Of a DNA stretch of 64,000 nucleotides, positions 16,287 through 24,836 are shown piece after piece. Source of the stretch: Pseudorhodoferax soli (GTDB lineage Bacteria > Pseudomonadota > Gammaproteobacteria > Burkholderiales > Burkholderiaceae_C). How positions within the stretch are numbered: the first letter of the stretch is position 1; each line of letters begins with the position of its first letter. Made by a program: the position numbers and the translations under genes. The notes under the pieces are model-generated. The model was not told the origin of the DNA, did no database searches, and was given only the letters and a program-made list of their open reading frames with translations. The stretch covers positions 744,001 through 808,000 of the forward strand of contig NZ_QPJK01000001.1 in assembly GCF_003337555.1 (NCBI RefSeq). The letters run 5' to 3'.

Positions 16287-17291
16287 TCATCGGCGCAGCG
16301 TGCGAATGCCGTCCTGCGCGCCCAGCCGCGCCAGCCAGCGGATGTAGACCAGTTCGGCCACAAGCTCGACGAGCGTCTGCGCCACCACCACGGCCGGCAG
16401 CAGCGGCACCGCCCCCGGCACGGCCAGCGCCAGCGGCAGCACCACGAGCGAGTTGCGCGTGGCCGCGCTGAAGGCCACGGCGCGCGCGGCAGGCGCCGGC
16501 AGGCGGGCGCGCCGGGCCACCCACCAGCCCAGCAGGGGCGCCAGCAGCGCGAATGCGAGATAGACCGGCACGGCGCGCAGCGCCGCCGGCCCGGCCTGGC
16601 CCAGCTGCGGCAGCACAGCCGCCACGACGATGAGCAGAACCAGCGCCGTGGCCGGCACCGGCAGCAGCGCCAGCGCCGCGTTCACGCGCGCGCTGGCCCC
16701 GCGCTGGCAGGCCAGGGCCAGCAGCAGCGGCACGGCGATGAGCCAGACGAAGGCCTGCACGAAGGGCCCGGGCCGCACCAGGCCGGCAGCCGCATCGCCC
16801 AGCAGCAGTGCGAGGTACAGCGGCAGCAGCGCCATCTGGAGCAGGAGCAGCCAGGGCGTGGCCGCCAGCAGCAGCCGCGCATCGGCCCGGCCCAGTTGGG
16901 CGAAGGCCACCACGTAGTCGATGCAGGGGCACAGCAGCACCAGCAGCACGCCCAGGCGCAGCAGCGGATCGGCCGGCAGCAGCGGCAGCAACAGCGCCAC
17001 GAGCAACGGCACGGCCACGAAGTTCACGCCCAGCAGCGCAGCCAGGAAGCGCCGCGCACGCAAGGCCTGGCCCAGCGCAGCCAGCGGCAGTTGCAGGAAG
17101 GTCAGGAACAGCATCAGCGCCAGGGCGGGTGCGATGGCCGGCTGCAGCGCGGCGGTGCCCGGGATGGCCAGCGCGCCGGCCGCACCGAGGGCCATGGCAC
17201 CGAAATAGATCCAGGGCTGGCGGGTTTCGAGGACGTCTTGGAGGCCGGGCACCGCGCCGAGCTTAGCCGAGCGCTTTGCGCATATCGACAT
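16287..17291 (-). CDS. bile-acid:sodium symporter/ACR3-like permease
   Basis: This 334-residue membrane protein has about nine or ten hydrophobic helices, as in the BASS/ACR3 superfamily. The segment VLLVLLCPCIDYVVAFAQLG in the middle carries the Cys-Pro pair at the position where ACR3 arsenite exporters have a conserved Cys, followed by a charged GRADAR loop. Proteins of this type are often annotated as arsenic resistance proteins. There is no arsR or arsC nearby, so arsenite as substrate is uncertain. The start at ATG 17291 leaves 85 bases to the divergent dioxygenase gene; a downstream GTG (in AVPGLQD) would also fit. Confidence 0.75.
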   Translation of the reverse strand: MSICAKRSAKLGAVPGLQDVLETRQPWIYFGAMALGAAGALAIPGTAALQPAIAPALALMLFLTFLQLPLAALGQALRARRFLAALLGVNFVAVPLLVALLLPLLPADPLLRLGVLLVLLCPCIDYVVAFAQLGRADARLLLAATPWLLLLQMALLPLYLALLLGDAAAGLVRPGPFVQAFVWLIAVPLLLALACQRGASARVNAALALLPVPATALVLLIVVAAVLPQLGQAGPAALRAVPVYLAFALLAPLLGWWVARRARLPAPAARAVAFSAATRNSLVVLPLALAVPGAVPLLPAVVVAQTLVELVAELVYIRWLARLGAQDGIRTLRR

Positions 17292-17376
17292 GCGCAATGC
17301 TGCGTTCACGCACACGCCGGTGCTGCCTAGGATGCCGACGCGCCACACCGAACCGACACGAACCAAGGAAGCCCGC

Positions 17377-18285
17377 ATGCCCGCCGTCCTCGACCTCCCC
17401 CCCACCCGCCCATCTGCCGCGGCACGCTGGTCGGTGCAGGCGCTGCCAGGCGCCGCCCTCGGCGCGGTCACGCAGGGCATCGACGCCCGCCAGCCGCTGG
17501 CCGCGGCCCAGGTGCGCGCGATCCGCCAGGCGCTGCAGCGCCACCGCATCGTGTTGCTGCGCGGCCAGCAGCTGGACGACCCACAGTACCTGCGCCTAGC
17601 GAGCTACTTCGGCGCGGTGTTCCAGCCGCCGGCCGATGTGCCGGTGCTGGCCTCCGACCCCTATGGCGGCAACACGCCGGCCATCGTCAAGGTCGGCAAT
17701 GTCGAGGACGGCGTGCTCGGCAACCACGAATTGGCCGCCCACTCGGACCACCACTGGACGCCGCAGCCCTCGTCGGGCTCGTTCCTCTATGCCCTGCAGG
17801 TGCCCGCGGTGGGCGGCGAGACCACCTGGGTCGACGAGGTGGCCGCCTACGACGCGCTGGACGAGGCCACGCGTGCCGAGATCGATGGGCTGCAGCTGAT
17901 CACCTACAACCCCTTCCTGCGCCGGCTGCATCCGCTGCCCTCGGGCGCGCGGCCGCTGTACCGCACGCCCGACATCGCGCCGCTGGCGCCGTTCGAGGTG
18001 CACCCGCTGGTGCGCACGCATCCAGACAGCGGGCTGCGCCTGCTGTACCTGGATGCAGCCACCGAGGTGGAGGTGGTGGGTTGGGATGCCGCCCGCGGCC
18101 AGGCGCTGGTCGAACGCCTGCGCGCCCACCTTGCGCAGCCGCGCTTCGCCTACACGCACCGTTGGCAGGTGGGCGACATCGTCTATTGGGACAACCAGGC
18201 CACGCTGCATGCGCGCACGGGCTTTGCGTCCGGCGAGACGCGCCTGCTCAAGCGCATCAGCCTGTCGGGCAGCCGGCCGTTTTGA
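17377..18285 (+). CDS. TauD/TfdA-family Fe(II)/2-oxoglutarate dioxygenase
   Basis: These enzymes hydroxylate substrates such as taurine, alkyl sulfates or phenoxyacetates while decarboxylating 2-oxoglutarate. The iron triad is visible as His122 and Asp124 in AHSDHHW and the distal His278 in ATLHART. The 2-oxoglutarate-binding Arg is in LLKRISLSG close to the C-terminus. Length (302 residues) is normal. AAGGAA lies seven bases before ATG 17377. No transporter or sulfonate gene adjoins it, so the substrate is not predictable. It ends 83 bases before the 3' end of the convergent phosphoesterase gene. Confidence 0.88.
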   Translation: MPAVLDLPPTRPSAAARWSVQALPGAALGAVTQGIDARQPLAAAQVRAIRQALQRHRIVLLRGQQLDDPQYLRLASYFGAVFQPPADVPVLASDPYGGNTPAIVKVGNVEDGVLGNHELAAHSDHHWTPQPSSGSFLYALQVPAVGGETTWVDEVAAYDALDEATRAEIDGLQLITYNPFLRRLHPLPSGARPLYRTPDIAPLAPFEVHPLVRTHPDSGLRLLYLDAATEVEVVGWDAARGQALVERLRAHLAQPRFAYTHRWQVGDIVYWDNQATLHARTGFASGETRLLKRISLSGSRPF

Positions 18286-18368
18286 GGCGGTGCGCGGCGC
18301 GGCATCGCCGTGTTGCGCAACGACGCCAGCCGCGGCGAGCTGCAAGGCCTGCAAGCGCGGCCGGCGCA

Positions 18369-19163
18369 CTACGCGAAGTCGAACGGCCCCTCGAAATCGC
18401 CGATGGTGCTGGTGTGGCTGACCATGCCCTGGCCGGCGTTCCAGAGGTGCAGCATGCAGGCCGGCGGCGCCATGTACGAGGCCGGCCTGGCGCCGGGCTG
18501 CAAGCGCAGCGCGATCTCGGTCGTGGTGCTGGGGCACGCGCAGGCCACGGTGCCAGCCCAGCGGCGCAGCATCTGGCGGTGCATGTGGCCGCACAGCACG
18601 GCTTCGATGTTGTCGAACTGCTGGATCACCTGCGCCAGCCGCTCGGGCGCGCGCAGCGCGTATTGATCCATGTACGGAATGCCGCTGGCGAACGGCGGGT
18701 GGTGCAGCACCACGAGGGTGGGCTTGGCCCGGTCGGCCGCGAGCGTGGCGTGCAGCCAGTCCAGGCCGGCCGCATCGATGGCGCCGTGGTGCGCCCCCGG
18801 CACCGTCGAATCGAGCGCGACGATGCGCACCGGGTGGTCGTCCACGCAGTAGTGCAGCGGGCCGGATGCAGGCAGCCAGGCATGGTCGGCGAAGGCAAGC
18901 CTGAAGGCCTCGCGTTCGTCGTGGTTGCCGGGGATGACGAGATACGGGATCGTCAGTTCGGCGAGCAACGCGCGGGCCATGGCGTATTCGTCGGCGAGTC
19001 CCTGGTCGACCAGGTCACCGGTCAGCAGCACCAGGTCGGGTCGCCGGTCCAATGCGTGCAGGTGCGCGATGGCCTGGGCCAGCATCCGGTTGGAATCGGC
19101 GACGCCGTGGTACAGCTGGCCCTGCGGCCTGACGTGGGTGTCGGAGATCTGGGCAATCAGCAC
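18369..19163 (-). CDS. calcineurin-like metallophosphoesterase (CpdA-type)
   Basis: This 264-residue protein contains the five metallophosphoesterase blocks in order: ISDTHV (Asp8, His10), LLTGDLVD, IPGNHDE, LHHPPF and GHMHR. Together they bind two metal ions. This spacing is typical of the CpdA (3',5'-cyclic AMP phosphodiesterase) branch, but related enzymes act on other phosphodiesters. The start is GTG 19163, which places the first strand correctly and has GGGA upstream; no in-frame ATG is near. It lies 28 bases downstream of the tetR stop and may be transcribed with it. Confidence 0.88.
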   Translation of the reverse strand: MLIAQISDTHVRPQGQLYHGVADSNRMLAQAIAHLHALDRRPDLVLLTGDLVDQGLADEYAMARALLAELTIPYLVIPGNHDEREAFRLAFADHAWLPASGPLHYCVDDHPVRIVALDSTVPGAHHGAIDAAGLDWLHATLAADRAKPTLVVLHHPPFASGIPYMDQYALRAPERLAQVIQQFDNIEAVLCGHMHRQMLRRWAGTVACACPSTTTEIALRLQPGARPASYMAPPACMLHLWNAGQGMVSHTSTIGDFEGPFDFA

Positions 19164-19191
19164 GGTGGGCTCCCGTTGCGGGGGCAAGCCA

Positions 19192-19794
19192 TCACGCAGG
19201 TTTCGTTCCACGCACGGTCGAACCGGCCGCTGGGGCGGGCAGCAGCCCTGCCGCGCGGTAGCTGTCAACGACCGCGTCGTACAGCGCAAGGTCGGATCGG
19301 CTCCTGGCAATGAGCTGCGCACCGGCGATGGCCGCGAAGATCGCGCGGGCACGGGATTCGCTCTCCGATGCGCTGGCCACGCCAGCAGCCTCCAGGGCCT
19401 GGCCCAGCCATGCCACGTTGACGTCGGCGAACGCCTGCACCTGCGTCTTCACGGCGTCGGGCAGGTCGTCGTACTCGGCCGCCATGTAGCTGCACAGGCA
19501 CATGCGGTTGTCGTTCTCGAGCGACTTGCGAAAGATGTCCGGGTAGCGGCGCAGGCAGTCGAGCGGGTCGGCGCTGGCGGCGCGCATGGCGTCGAGCGCG
19601 GCCGCGGTGTCCTCCCAGTAGCGCTGGGCGACGGCCGCACCAAGGTCGGCCTTGGTCGGAAAGTGGTAGTGGATGCTCGCGCTCTTGATGCCCACTTCGT
19701 TGGCGAGGTCGCGGAAATTGAGACCGCTGTAACCGTGCGCCTGTGCCGTCCGCCTGGCCGCGGCCAGGATGTCTTCTCGTGCGTTGGAACCCAT
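19192..19794 (-). CDS. TetR-family transcriptional repressor
   Basis: This 200-residue protein has an N-terminal TetR DNA-binding domain: YSGLNFRDLANEVGIKSASI forms the helix-turn-helix, followed by HYHFPTKADL. The C-terminal ligand domain is Ala-rich and contains RMCLCSYMAAEYDDLPDAV, as in the AcrR/YbiH-like group. It is divergent from a glutathione S-transferase gene. The shared 101-base region holds two CTATCNNNNGATAG palindromes, so it most likely represses itself and the transferase until a ligand, perhaps an electrophile, binds. Confidence 0.92.
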   Translation of the reverse strand: MGSNAREDILAAARRTAQAHGYSGLNFRDLANEVGIKSASIHYHFPTKADLGAAVAQRYWEDTAAALDAMRAASADPLDCLRRYPDIFRKSLENDNRMCLCSYMAAEYDDLPDAVKTQVQAFADVNVAWLGQALEAAGVASASESESRARAIFAAIAGAQLIARSRSDLALYDAVVDSYRAAGLLPAPAAGSTVRGTKPA

Positions 19795-19815
19795 GTCGCC
19801 ACTCCTTGGTCAAAT

Positions 19816-19835
19816 TATCTATCTTTTGATAGATA
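19816..19835. promoter_or_regulatory. operator 1 of the tetR-GST intergenic region
   Basis: TATCTATC-TTTT-GATAGATA is a perfect 16-base inverted repeat around TTTT. It shares the core CTATC-N4-GATAG with a second site 55 bases away, and lies 22 bases upstream of the tetR start. The size and symmetry fit a TetR dimer. Confidence 0.75.
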
Positions 19836-19873
19836 GGGATTGACAGGCAAAAACACACGCCTTTATGATTCGT

Positions 19874-19887
19874 CTATCAACTGATAG
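19874..19887. promoter_or_regulatory. operator 2 of the tetR-GST intergenic region
   Basis: CTATC-AACT-GATAG repeats the core of operator 1 with the same four-base spacer, eight bases before the transferase start codon. Binding here would block transcription or ribosome access for the GST gene. Confidence 0.7.
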
Positions 19888-19895
19888 GTAGACCA

Positions 19896-20603
19896 ATGAC
19901 CACCCCTGAACTCCAAGCCGCTTCCACGCCAACGATGACGGTCCATGACTGGCACACCGGGCCCTACCCCGCACGCGTCAGGATTGCGCTGGCCGAAAAA
20001 GGCTTGCAATCGCGCGTCCGTTTCGTGTCCGTCGATCTTTGGAAGGGCGAGCACAAGCAGCCGGCATTTATGGCCAAGAACTACTCGGGCACGCTGCCGG
20101 TGCTCGAGCTGGACGACGGGACCTTCATCGCCGAATGCACGGCCATCACGCAGTACCTCGACACGCTCGACGGCAGGCCCAGCTTGACGGGCGCCACGCC
20201 CCGCGAACAGGGCCTCATCCACATGATGAACAAGCGCGCCGAGATCGAGCTGCTGGACGCGGTCAGCGTGTACTTCCACCATGGCACGCCGGGACTCGGC
20301 CCGGCGGTCGAGCTGTACCAGAACGCCGAATGGGGCATGCGCCAGCGCGACAAGGCGTTGCGCGGCATGCGCTACTTCGACACGGTGCTGCAGGCGCAGC
20401 CATTCGTCGCAGGGGATGCTTTCTCCATGGCCGACATCGCCGTCATCGGCGGGCTGATCTTCGCGGAGCTGGTGGAGTTGCCGATCCCGCCGGAGTGCGC
20501 AGCGCTGCGCGCGTGGTGGGCCAGGATGCAGGAACGGCCGAGCGTGCGCAACCGGGTGTCGATGTCGGTGCCGGCATCTGTCCAGCCCGCTGCCGGCCGG
20601 TAG
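19896..20603 (+). CDS. glutathione S-transferase family protein
   Basis: This 235-residue protein has the thioredoxin-like N-terminal domain with the cis-Pro and glutathione-contact stretch SGTLPVLELDDGTFIAECTA, in which Glu-Cys replaces the more common Glu-Ser pair. The all-helical C-terminal domain includes FVAGDAFSMADIAV, the N-capping box of the family. Such proteins conjugate or reduce electrophiles with glutathione. The divergent TetR gene and twin operators suggest inducible detoxification. The substrate is unknown. Confidence 0.9.
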   Translation: MTTPELQAASTPTMTVHDWHTGPYPARVRIALAEKGLQSRVRFVSVDLWKGEHKQPAFMAKNYSGTLPVLELDDGTFIAECTAITQYLDTLDGRPSLTGATPREQGLIHMMNKRAEIELLDAVSVYFHHGTPGLGPAVELYQNAEWGMRQRDKALRGMRYFDTVLQAQPFVAGDAFSMADIAVIGGLIFAELVELPIPPECAALRAWWARMQERPSVRNRVSMSVPASVQPAAGR

Positions 20604-20723
20604 AGCGCCGGCGAGAGCACTCGGCTGCCCGCATGGCGAAGCCCGCCGTCGTCCGCGTCTGGCGGCGGGCGGCGCTTCGAAAAAAAGAGTTCAAATCGCG
20701 TGTTCCACCGAACGAGGACACCG

Positions 20724-21497
20724 ATGCGCATCGCCACCTGGAACGTCAACTCCCTGACCGCCCGACTGAACCACGTCCTGACCTGGCTGGCCGCCAACCC
20801 CGTGGACGTGCTGTGCCTGCAGGAGCTCAAGATGACCGACGACAAGTTCCCGCTCGACGCGCTGCGCGAGGCGGGCTACGAGGCGGCCATCTTCGGCCAG
20901 AAGACCTACAACGGCGTGGCCATCCTCTCGCGCACGCCGGTGCGCGAGGTGGTGAAGAACATCGTCGGCTTCGACGACGAGCACGCGCGCGTGATCGCGG
21001 CCACGGTGGACGGGCCCACCGGCCCGATCCGCGTGGTCAACGGCTACTTCGTCAACGGGCAGGCACTGGATTCCGACAAGTTCGTCTACAAGATGAACTG
21101 GCTGACCGGCCTGCAGGCCTACCTGCGCGCCGAGCTCGCCGCCCATCCGCAGCTGGTGCTGCTGGGCGACTTCAACATCACGCCCGAGGACCAGGACAGC
21201 TACGACCCCGTGGGCCTGGCCGGCACCATCCACCACAGCGAGCAGGAGCGTGCGCACTTCCGTGCGCTGCTGGACCTGGGCCTCACGGACAGCTTCCGCA
21301 TGTTCGAGCAGCCGCCCAAGAGCTTCAGCTGGTGGGACTACCGCATGCTGGGCTACCAGAAGAACCGCGGGCTGCGCATCGACCACATCCTGGTGAGCGA
21401 CGCGGTCAAGGCGCAGGTCAAGGGCTGTGCGATAGACCGCGTGCCACGCAAGTGGGAAAAGCCCAGCGACCACGCGCCCGTGGTGCTGGAGCTCTGA
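20724..21497 (+). CDS. xth: exodeoxyribonuclease III / AP endonuclease
   Basis: This acts in base-excision repair by cutting at abasic sites and removing 3' blocks. The 257-residue protein shows ATWNVNSL, the metal-binding Glu in LCLQELKMTDD, YNGVAILSR, LLGDFNI and the terminal SDHAPVV with the catalytic Asp-His pair. The start at 20724 gives the family-standard MRIATWNVNS; an upstream GTG at 20700 is not needed. The 120 bases between it and the GST gene contain a strong GC stem-loop (20640-20669) without a T-run. Confidence 0.95.
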   Translation: MRIATWNVNSLTARLNHVLTWLAANPVDVLCLQELKMTDDKFPLDALREAGYEAAIFGQKTYNGVAILSRTPVREVVKNIVGFDDEHARVIAATVDGPTGPIRVVNGYFVNGQALDSDKFVYKMNWLTGLQAYLRAELAAHPQLVLLGDFNITPEDQDSYDPVGLAGTIHHSEQERAHFRALLDLGLTDSFRMFEQPPKSFSWWDYRMLGYQKNRGLRIDHILVSDAVKAQVKGCAIDRVPRKWEKPSDHAPVVLEL

Positions 21498-21500
21498 CGC

Positions 21501-23030
21501 TCACTCCAGGCCCAGTTCCTGGATCTTGCGCGTGATGGTGTTGCGTCCGATGCCGAGCTTCTGCGCGGCCTCGATGCGGCGCCCGCGCGTGTTGTTGAGC
21601 GCGGTCAGGATCAGCTTGGATTCGAAGCGGCGCGTGAGCACGTCCCAGACATCGTGGCGGTCGGCCGCCAGCAAGGCCAAGGCCTCAGCCTCCAGGCCAC
21701 GCTCCCAGGCCGGTGCGGCGCCGTCCAGCGGCGCCGGCTGGTCGGACACGGGCAGCGGCTCGCCCGGCACGGCCTCGGCCAGGGGGCTGCTTGCCACCGG
21801 CTCCGGCGCCTCGTAGCCGGCCACCGGCCGCGGCACCTGCGCCGGCACCGCGGCAGGCGCGGCGGCAGCGGTCAGCACCTCGGGCGGCAGGTCCTTGGCC
21901 TCGATGACCTGGGACGGCGCCATCACCGTGAGCCAGTGGCACACGTTCTCGAGCTGGCGCACGTTGCCCGGGAAGTTGAACAGGCCGAGCTGGGCCAGCG
22001 CCGCGTCGGAGATGCGCTTGGGCTCCACGCCCAGCTGCGCAGCGCTTTGCTGCAGGAAGTGGCGCGTGAGCATGGGCACATCTTCCCTGCGCTCGCGCAG
22101 TGCCGGCAGGCGCAGGCGGATCACGTTCAGGCGGTGGAACAAGTCCTCGCGGAAGACGCCTTCGCGCACGCGCTGCTCCAGGTCCTGGTGGGTGGCGGCG
22201 ATCACGCGCACATGGGCCTTGACGGCGTTGTGCCCGCCCACGCGGTAGAAGTGGCCGTCGGACAGCACGCGCAGCAAGCGCGTCTGCAGGTCGAACGGCA
22301 TGTCGCCGATCTCGTCGAGAAACAGCGTGCCGCCCTCGGCCTGCTCGAAGCGCCCGCGCCGCATGGTTTGCGCGCCCGTGAAGGCGCCGCGCTCGTGGCC
22401 GAACAGTTCGGACTCCAGCAGGTCCTTGGGGATGGCCGCCGTGTTGATCGCCACGAAGGGCCCGTTGGCGCGCGGCGAATGCTTGTGCAGCGCGCGTGCC
22501 ACAAGCTCCTTGCCCGAGCCGGACTCGCCCGTGATCATGACCGTGACGTTGCTCTGGCTCAGCCGCCCGATGGCGCGGAACACATCCTGCATGGCCGGGG
22601 CCTGGCCCAGCATTTCGGGCGCGGCGGCCATGCGCTCTTCGGAGACCTCTTCGCGCTGGCTTTCCTCCACGGCGCGGCGGATCAGTTCCACCGCCTTGGG
22701 CAGGTCGAAGGGCTTGGGCAGGTATTCGAAGGCGCCACCCTGGAAGGCCGAGACGGCGCTGTCCAGGTCGGAGAAGGCGGTCATGATGATGACCGGCAGG
22801 CCGGGGTGCAATTCCTTGACCTTGCCCAGCAGGTCGAGGCCAGAGCCACCCGGCATGCGGATGTCGCTGACCAGGATCTGCGGCCCCTCCTCGTCGCTGG
22901 CGCCCTCCAGGGCGGCCAGCACTTCGCGTGGATTCGTGAAACTGCGCGTGGGCAGGTTCTCGCGCAAGAGCGCTTTCTCCAGCACGAAGCGGATGGATTG
23001 GTCGTCGTCTACTATCCAGATCGGCTTCAT
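21501..23030 (-). CDS. glnG: nitrogen regulation response regulator NtrC
   Basis: This 509-residue sigma-54 activator has the phosphoacceptor Asp56 in VSDIRMP and Lys106 in the receiver domain. The AAA+ domain carries Walker A GESGSGKE (168-175) and the sigma-54-contact loop GAFTGA (215-220). The C-terminal Fis-type helix-turn-helix is AAQKLGIGRNTITRKIQELG. A Pro/Ala-rich linker of about 80 residues between AAA+ and DNA-binding parts makes it ~40 residues longer than enterobacterial NtrC. It lies 50 bases after glnL and is its partner. Its expected target site is found upstream of glnA at 26425. Confidence 0.97.
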   Translation of the reverse strand: MKPIWIVDDDQSIRFVLEKALLRENLPTRSFTNPREVLAALEGASDEEGPQILVSDIRMPGGSGLDLLGKVKELHPGLPVIIMTAFSDLDSAVSAFQGGAFEYLPKPFDLPKAVELIRRAVEESQREEVSEERMAAAPEMLGQAPAMQDVFRAIGRLSQSNVTVMITGESGSGKELVARALHKHSPRANGPFVAINTAAIPKDLLESELFGHERGAFTGAQTMRRGRFEQAEGGTLFLDEIGDMPFDLQTRLLRVLSDGHFYRVGGHNAVKAHVRVIAATHQDLEQRVREGVFREDLFHRLNVIRLRLPALRERREDVPMLTRHFLQQSAAQLGVEPKRISDAALAQLGLFNFPGNVRQLENVCHWLTVMAPSQVIEAKDLPPEVLTAAAAPAAVPAQVPRPVAGYEAPEPVASSPLAEAVPGEPLPVSDQPAPLDGAAPAWERGLEAEALALLAADRHDVWDVLTRRFESKLILTALNNTRGRRIEAAQKLGIGRNTITRKIQELGLE

Positions 23031-23080
23031 CGTCCTCGTCACCTCGGGTCGGCCCGCCTTGGATACCACGAGCGACGCGC

Positions 23081-24190
23081 TCAGGGCAGCGGGATCAATA
23101 GCTTGAAATCGGTTCGGCCAGGGCTGCTTTCGCACTCGATCAGGCCGTGGTGCTGTTGCACGAAGGTCTGCGCGAGCGTGAGCCCCAGTCCCGATCCCCC
23201 ATCCCGACCCGACACCAGCGGGTAGAAGATGCGGCTCTTGATCGACTCCGGGACCCCCGGTCCGTTGTCGATGACATGCAATTCCAGTGCCAGTCGATAG
23301 CGCTGTTTACCAAAGGTAACCTGTCGCGCCACGCGCGTGCGCAAGGTGATCTGGGCGTCGCCCGCGGCGATGCGCTCGGCCAGCGCCTGGGCCGCGTTGT
23401 GCGTGATGTTGAGGACCGCCTGGATCAGCTGCTCGCGGTCGCCGCGGAACTCGGGAATGGAGGTGTCGTAGTCACGCACGACCTTCAGGCCGCGCGGGAA
23501 CTCGGCCACGATCAGGGAGCGCACACGCTCGCAGACCTCGTGGATGTTCACGTCGCCCACCACGTGCGGGCGCCGGTGCGGCGCCAGCAGCCGGTCGACC
23601 AGGCTCTGCAGCCGGTCGGCCTCGTGGATGATGACCTGCGTGTACTCGATCAGGTCGCGCGAATCGATCTCCATCTCGAGCAGCTGCGCCGCCCCGCGGA
23701 TGCCGCCCAGCGGGTTCTTGATCTCGTGCGCGAGGTTGCGGATCAGCTCCTTGTTGGCCTGGGCCTGGTCGATCAGGCGCTCCTCGCGGTCCTGGCGCGC
23801 CTGCTGCTCCTGCGGTAGCAGCTCGATGATGATCTCGCCCGGCTCTTCGGCGGGCGCCACGATCACGTGCACGGGCAGCGGATCGTAGGTGGCGCGCTTG
23901 AGGAAGGCGTCGTAGCGCAGCGCGGCGAACTCGTTGCTCTGCGCGCCGTCGAGCGCGTTCTGCACCAGGTGCGGCTCGGTGAAGAAATCGGCGAAGGACG
24001 AACCCTCGATGGTCCGGCGCGAAAAGCCCAGCGCATCTTCGAGAGCGGCGTTGGCGAACAGCACCGAGCCGTCTGCACGCAGCACCGTCACCAGCGTGGC
24101 CAGCAGGTCGAAGGCGTGGAAGCGCGAGCTCGTCGCGGGCGACACGGGCCGCACGGGGCGCACGGGGCGGGCCTTGCTCGCCGGACTCAT
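23081..24190 (-). CDS. glnL: nitrogen regulation sensor kinase NtrB
   Basis: This cytoplasmic histidine kinase/phosphatase of 369 residues phosphorylates NtrC under nitrogen limitation, under PII control. Residues 25-125 form a PAS domain. The H-box is NLAHEIKNPLGG with the phosphoacceptor His155, and the N, G1 and G2 boxes appear as NITHNAAQAL, IDNGPGVP and GSGLGLTLA. No transmembrane helix is present, as expected for NtrB. Its ATG overlaps the stop of the DUF4124 gene by four bases. Confidence 0.97.
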   Translation of the reverse strand: MSPASKARPVRPVRPVSPATSSRFHAFDLLATLVTVLRADGSVLFANAALEDALGFSRRTIEGSSFADFFTEPHLVQNALDGAQSNEFAALRYDAFLKRATYDPLPVHVIVAPAEEPGEIIIELLPQEQQARQDREERLIDQAQANKELIRNLAHEIKNPLGGIRGAAQLLEMEIDSRDLIEYTQVIIHEADRLQSLVDRLLAPHRRPHVVGDVNIHEVCERVRSLIVAEFPRGLKVVRDYDTSIPEFRGDREQLIQAVLNITHNAAQALAERIAAGDAQITLRTRVARQVTFGKQRYRLALELHVIDNGPGVPESIKSRIFYPLVSGRDGGSGLGLTLAQTFVQQHHGLIECESSPGRTDFKLLIPLP

Positions 24191-24678
24191 TGGGCTCCCG
24201 GCAGGCGCGCGATCTCGCGCTTGATTCCGGCGATGTCGCTGTCGTTGCGGGCAATGGCGGCCTTCATCTCGGCCACGCGGTCGAGGTAGCGCTGGTGGTT
24301 GCGGGCTTCGCCGCCCACCTTGTCGGGCTCGCCATTGTTGTAGTCCTTGAGCAGCTCGGCCTGGCGCACCTCGGCCTTCTTGAGTTCGGCCTCCAGGATG
24401 CGGCGCGACTCGGCATCGCGCGTGCGCTGCGCGCTGTCGTCGCTGCGCGGCGCCGCGGCGGCCGGTGCACGCACGGGGCCGGCGGTGGCGCCAGGGCGCG
24501 GCTTGGGGCCTTCGATGACTGTCACGTTGCCACCTTCCACCAGCTTGCAGCCGCGTTGTTGCGCATCGCGTGCATCACGGATGTTGTTGGTGTATTCGTT
24601 GCCACAGCGGTAGACCTGGGCCCAGGCGGCGGGCGCAAGCGTGGCGCAAGTCAAGGCAAGGGCGATGGCAGTCTTCAT
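24187..24678 (-). CDS. DUF4124-type exported protein, between glnA and glnL
   Basis: This 163-residue protein has a 20-residue signal peptide (cleavage after AWA). Next comes a DUF4124-like start, QVYRCGNEYTNN with a second Cys in QQRGCKL, likely forming a disulfide in the periplasm. A Pro/Ala linker and a charged helical region from about residue 85 (RILEAELKKAEVRQAELL) predict a coiled coil. Function is unknown. It is translationally coupled to glnL by an ATGA overlap, unusual company for a cytoplasmic nitrogen sensor. Confidence 0.8.
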   Translation of the reverse strand: MKTAIALALTCATLAPAAWAQVYRCGNEYTNNIRDARDAQQRGCKLVEGGNVTVIEGPKPRPGATAGPVRAPAAAAPRSDDSAQRTRDAESRRILEAELKKAEVRQAELLKDYNNGEPDKVGGEARNHQRYLDRVAEMKAAIARNDSDIAGIKREIARLPGAQ

Positions 24679-24761
24679 GGGTCGGATCAAAAGGGTCCTG
24701 AGGGTCGGTCGCAGCGGATGGTAGCGCGCGCCTCCGATCCCCCTTGGCTGCGCGCTCCATG

Positions 24762-24788
24762 AAAAAAGGACGGCCGGGGCCGTCCTTT
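24762..24788 (-). terminator. intrinsic terminator after glnA
   Basis: On the minus strand AAAGGACGGC-CCC-GGCCGTCCTTTTTT forms a GC-rich stem with a run of six T. It begins 48 bases past the glnA stop and would separate the highly expressed glnA from the downstream DUF4124-glnL-glnG genes, with read-through giving the lower level usual for ntrBC. Confidence 0.85.
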
Positions 24789-24836
24789 GCTGTGACTGCG
24801 CCGGCCGCCACAAGTTGCGGCGGACCGGCATGCGCC

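Noticed and set aside
20640-20669. Strong GC stem-loop between the GST gene and xth, near an A-run
   Set aside because: The A-run lies downstream on the plus strand, and neither strand has a T-run directly after the stem, so it is not a normal intrinsic terminator.
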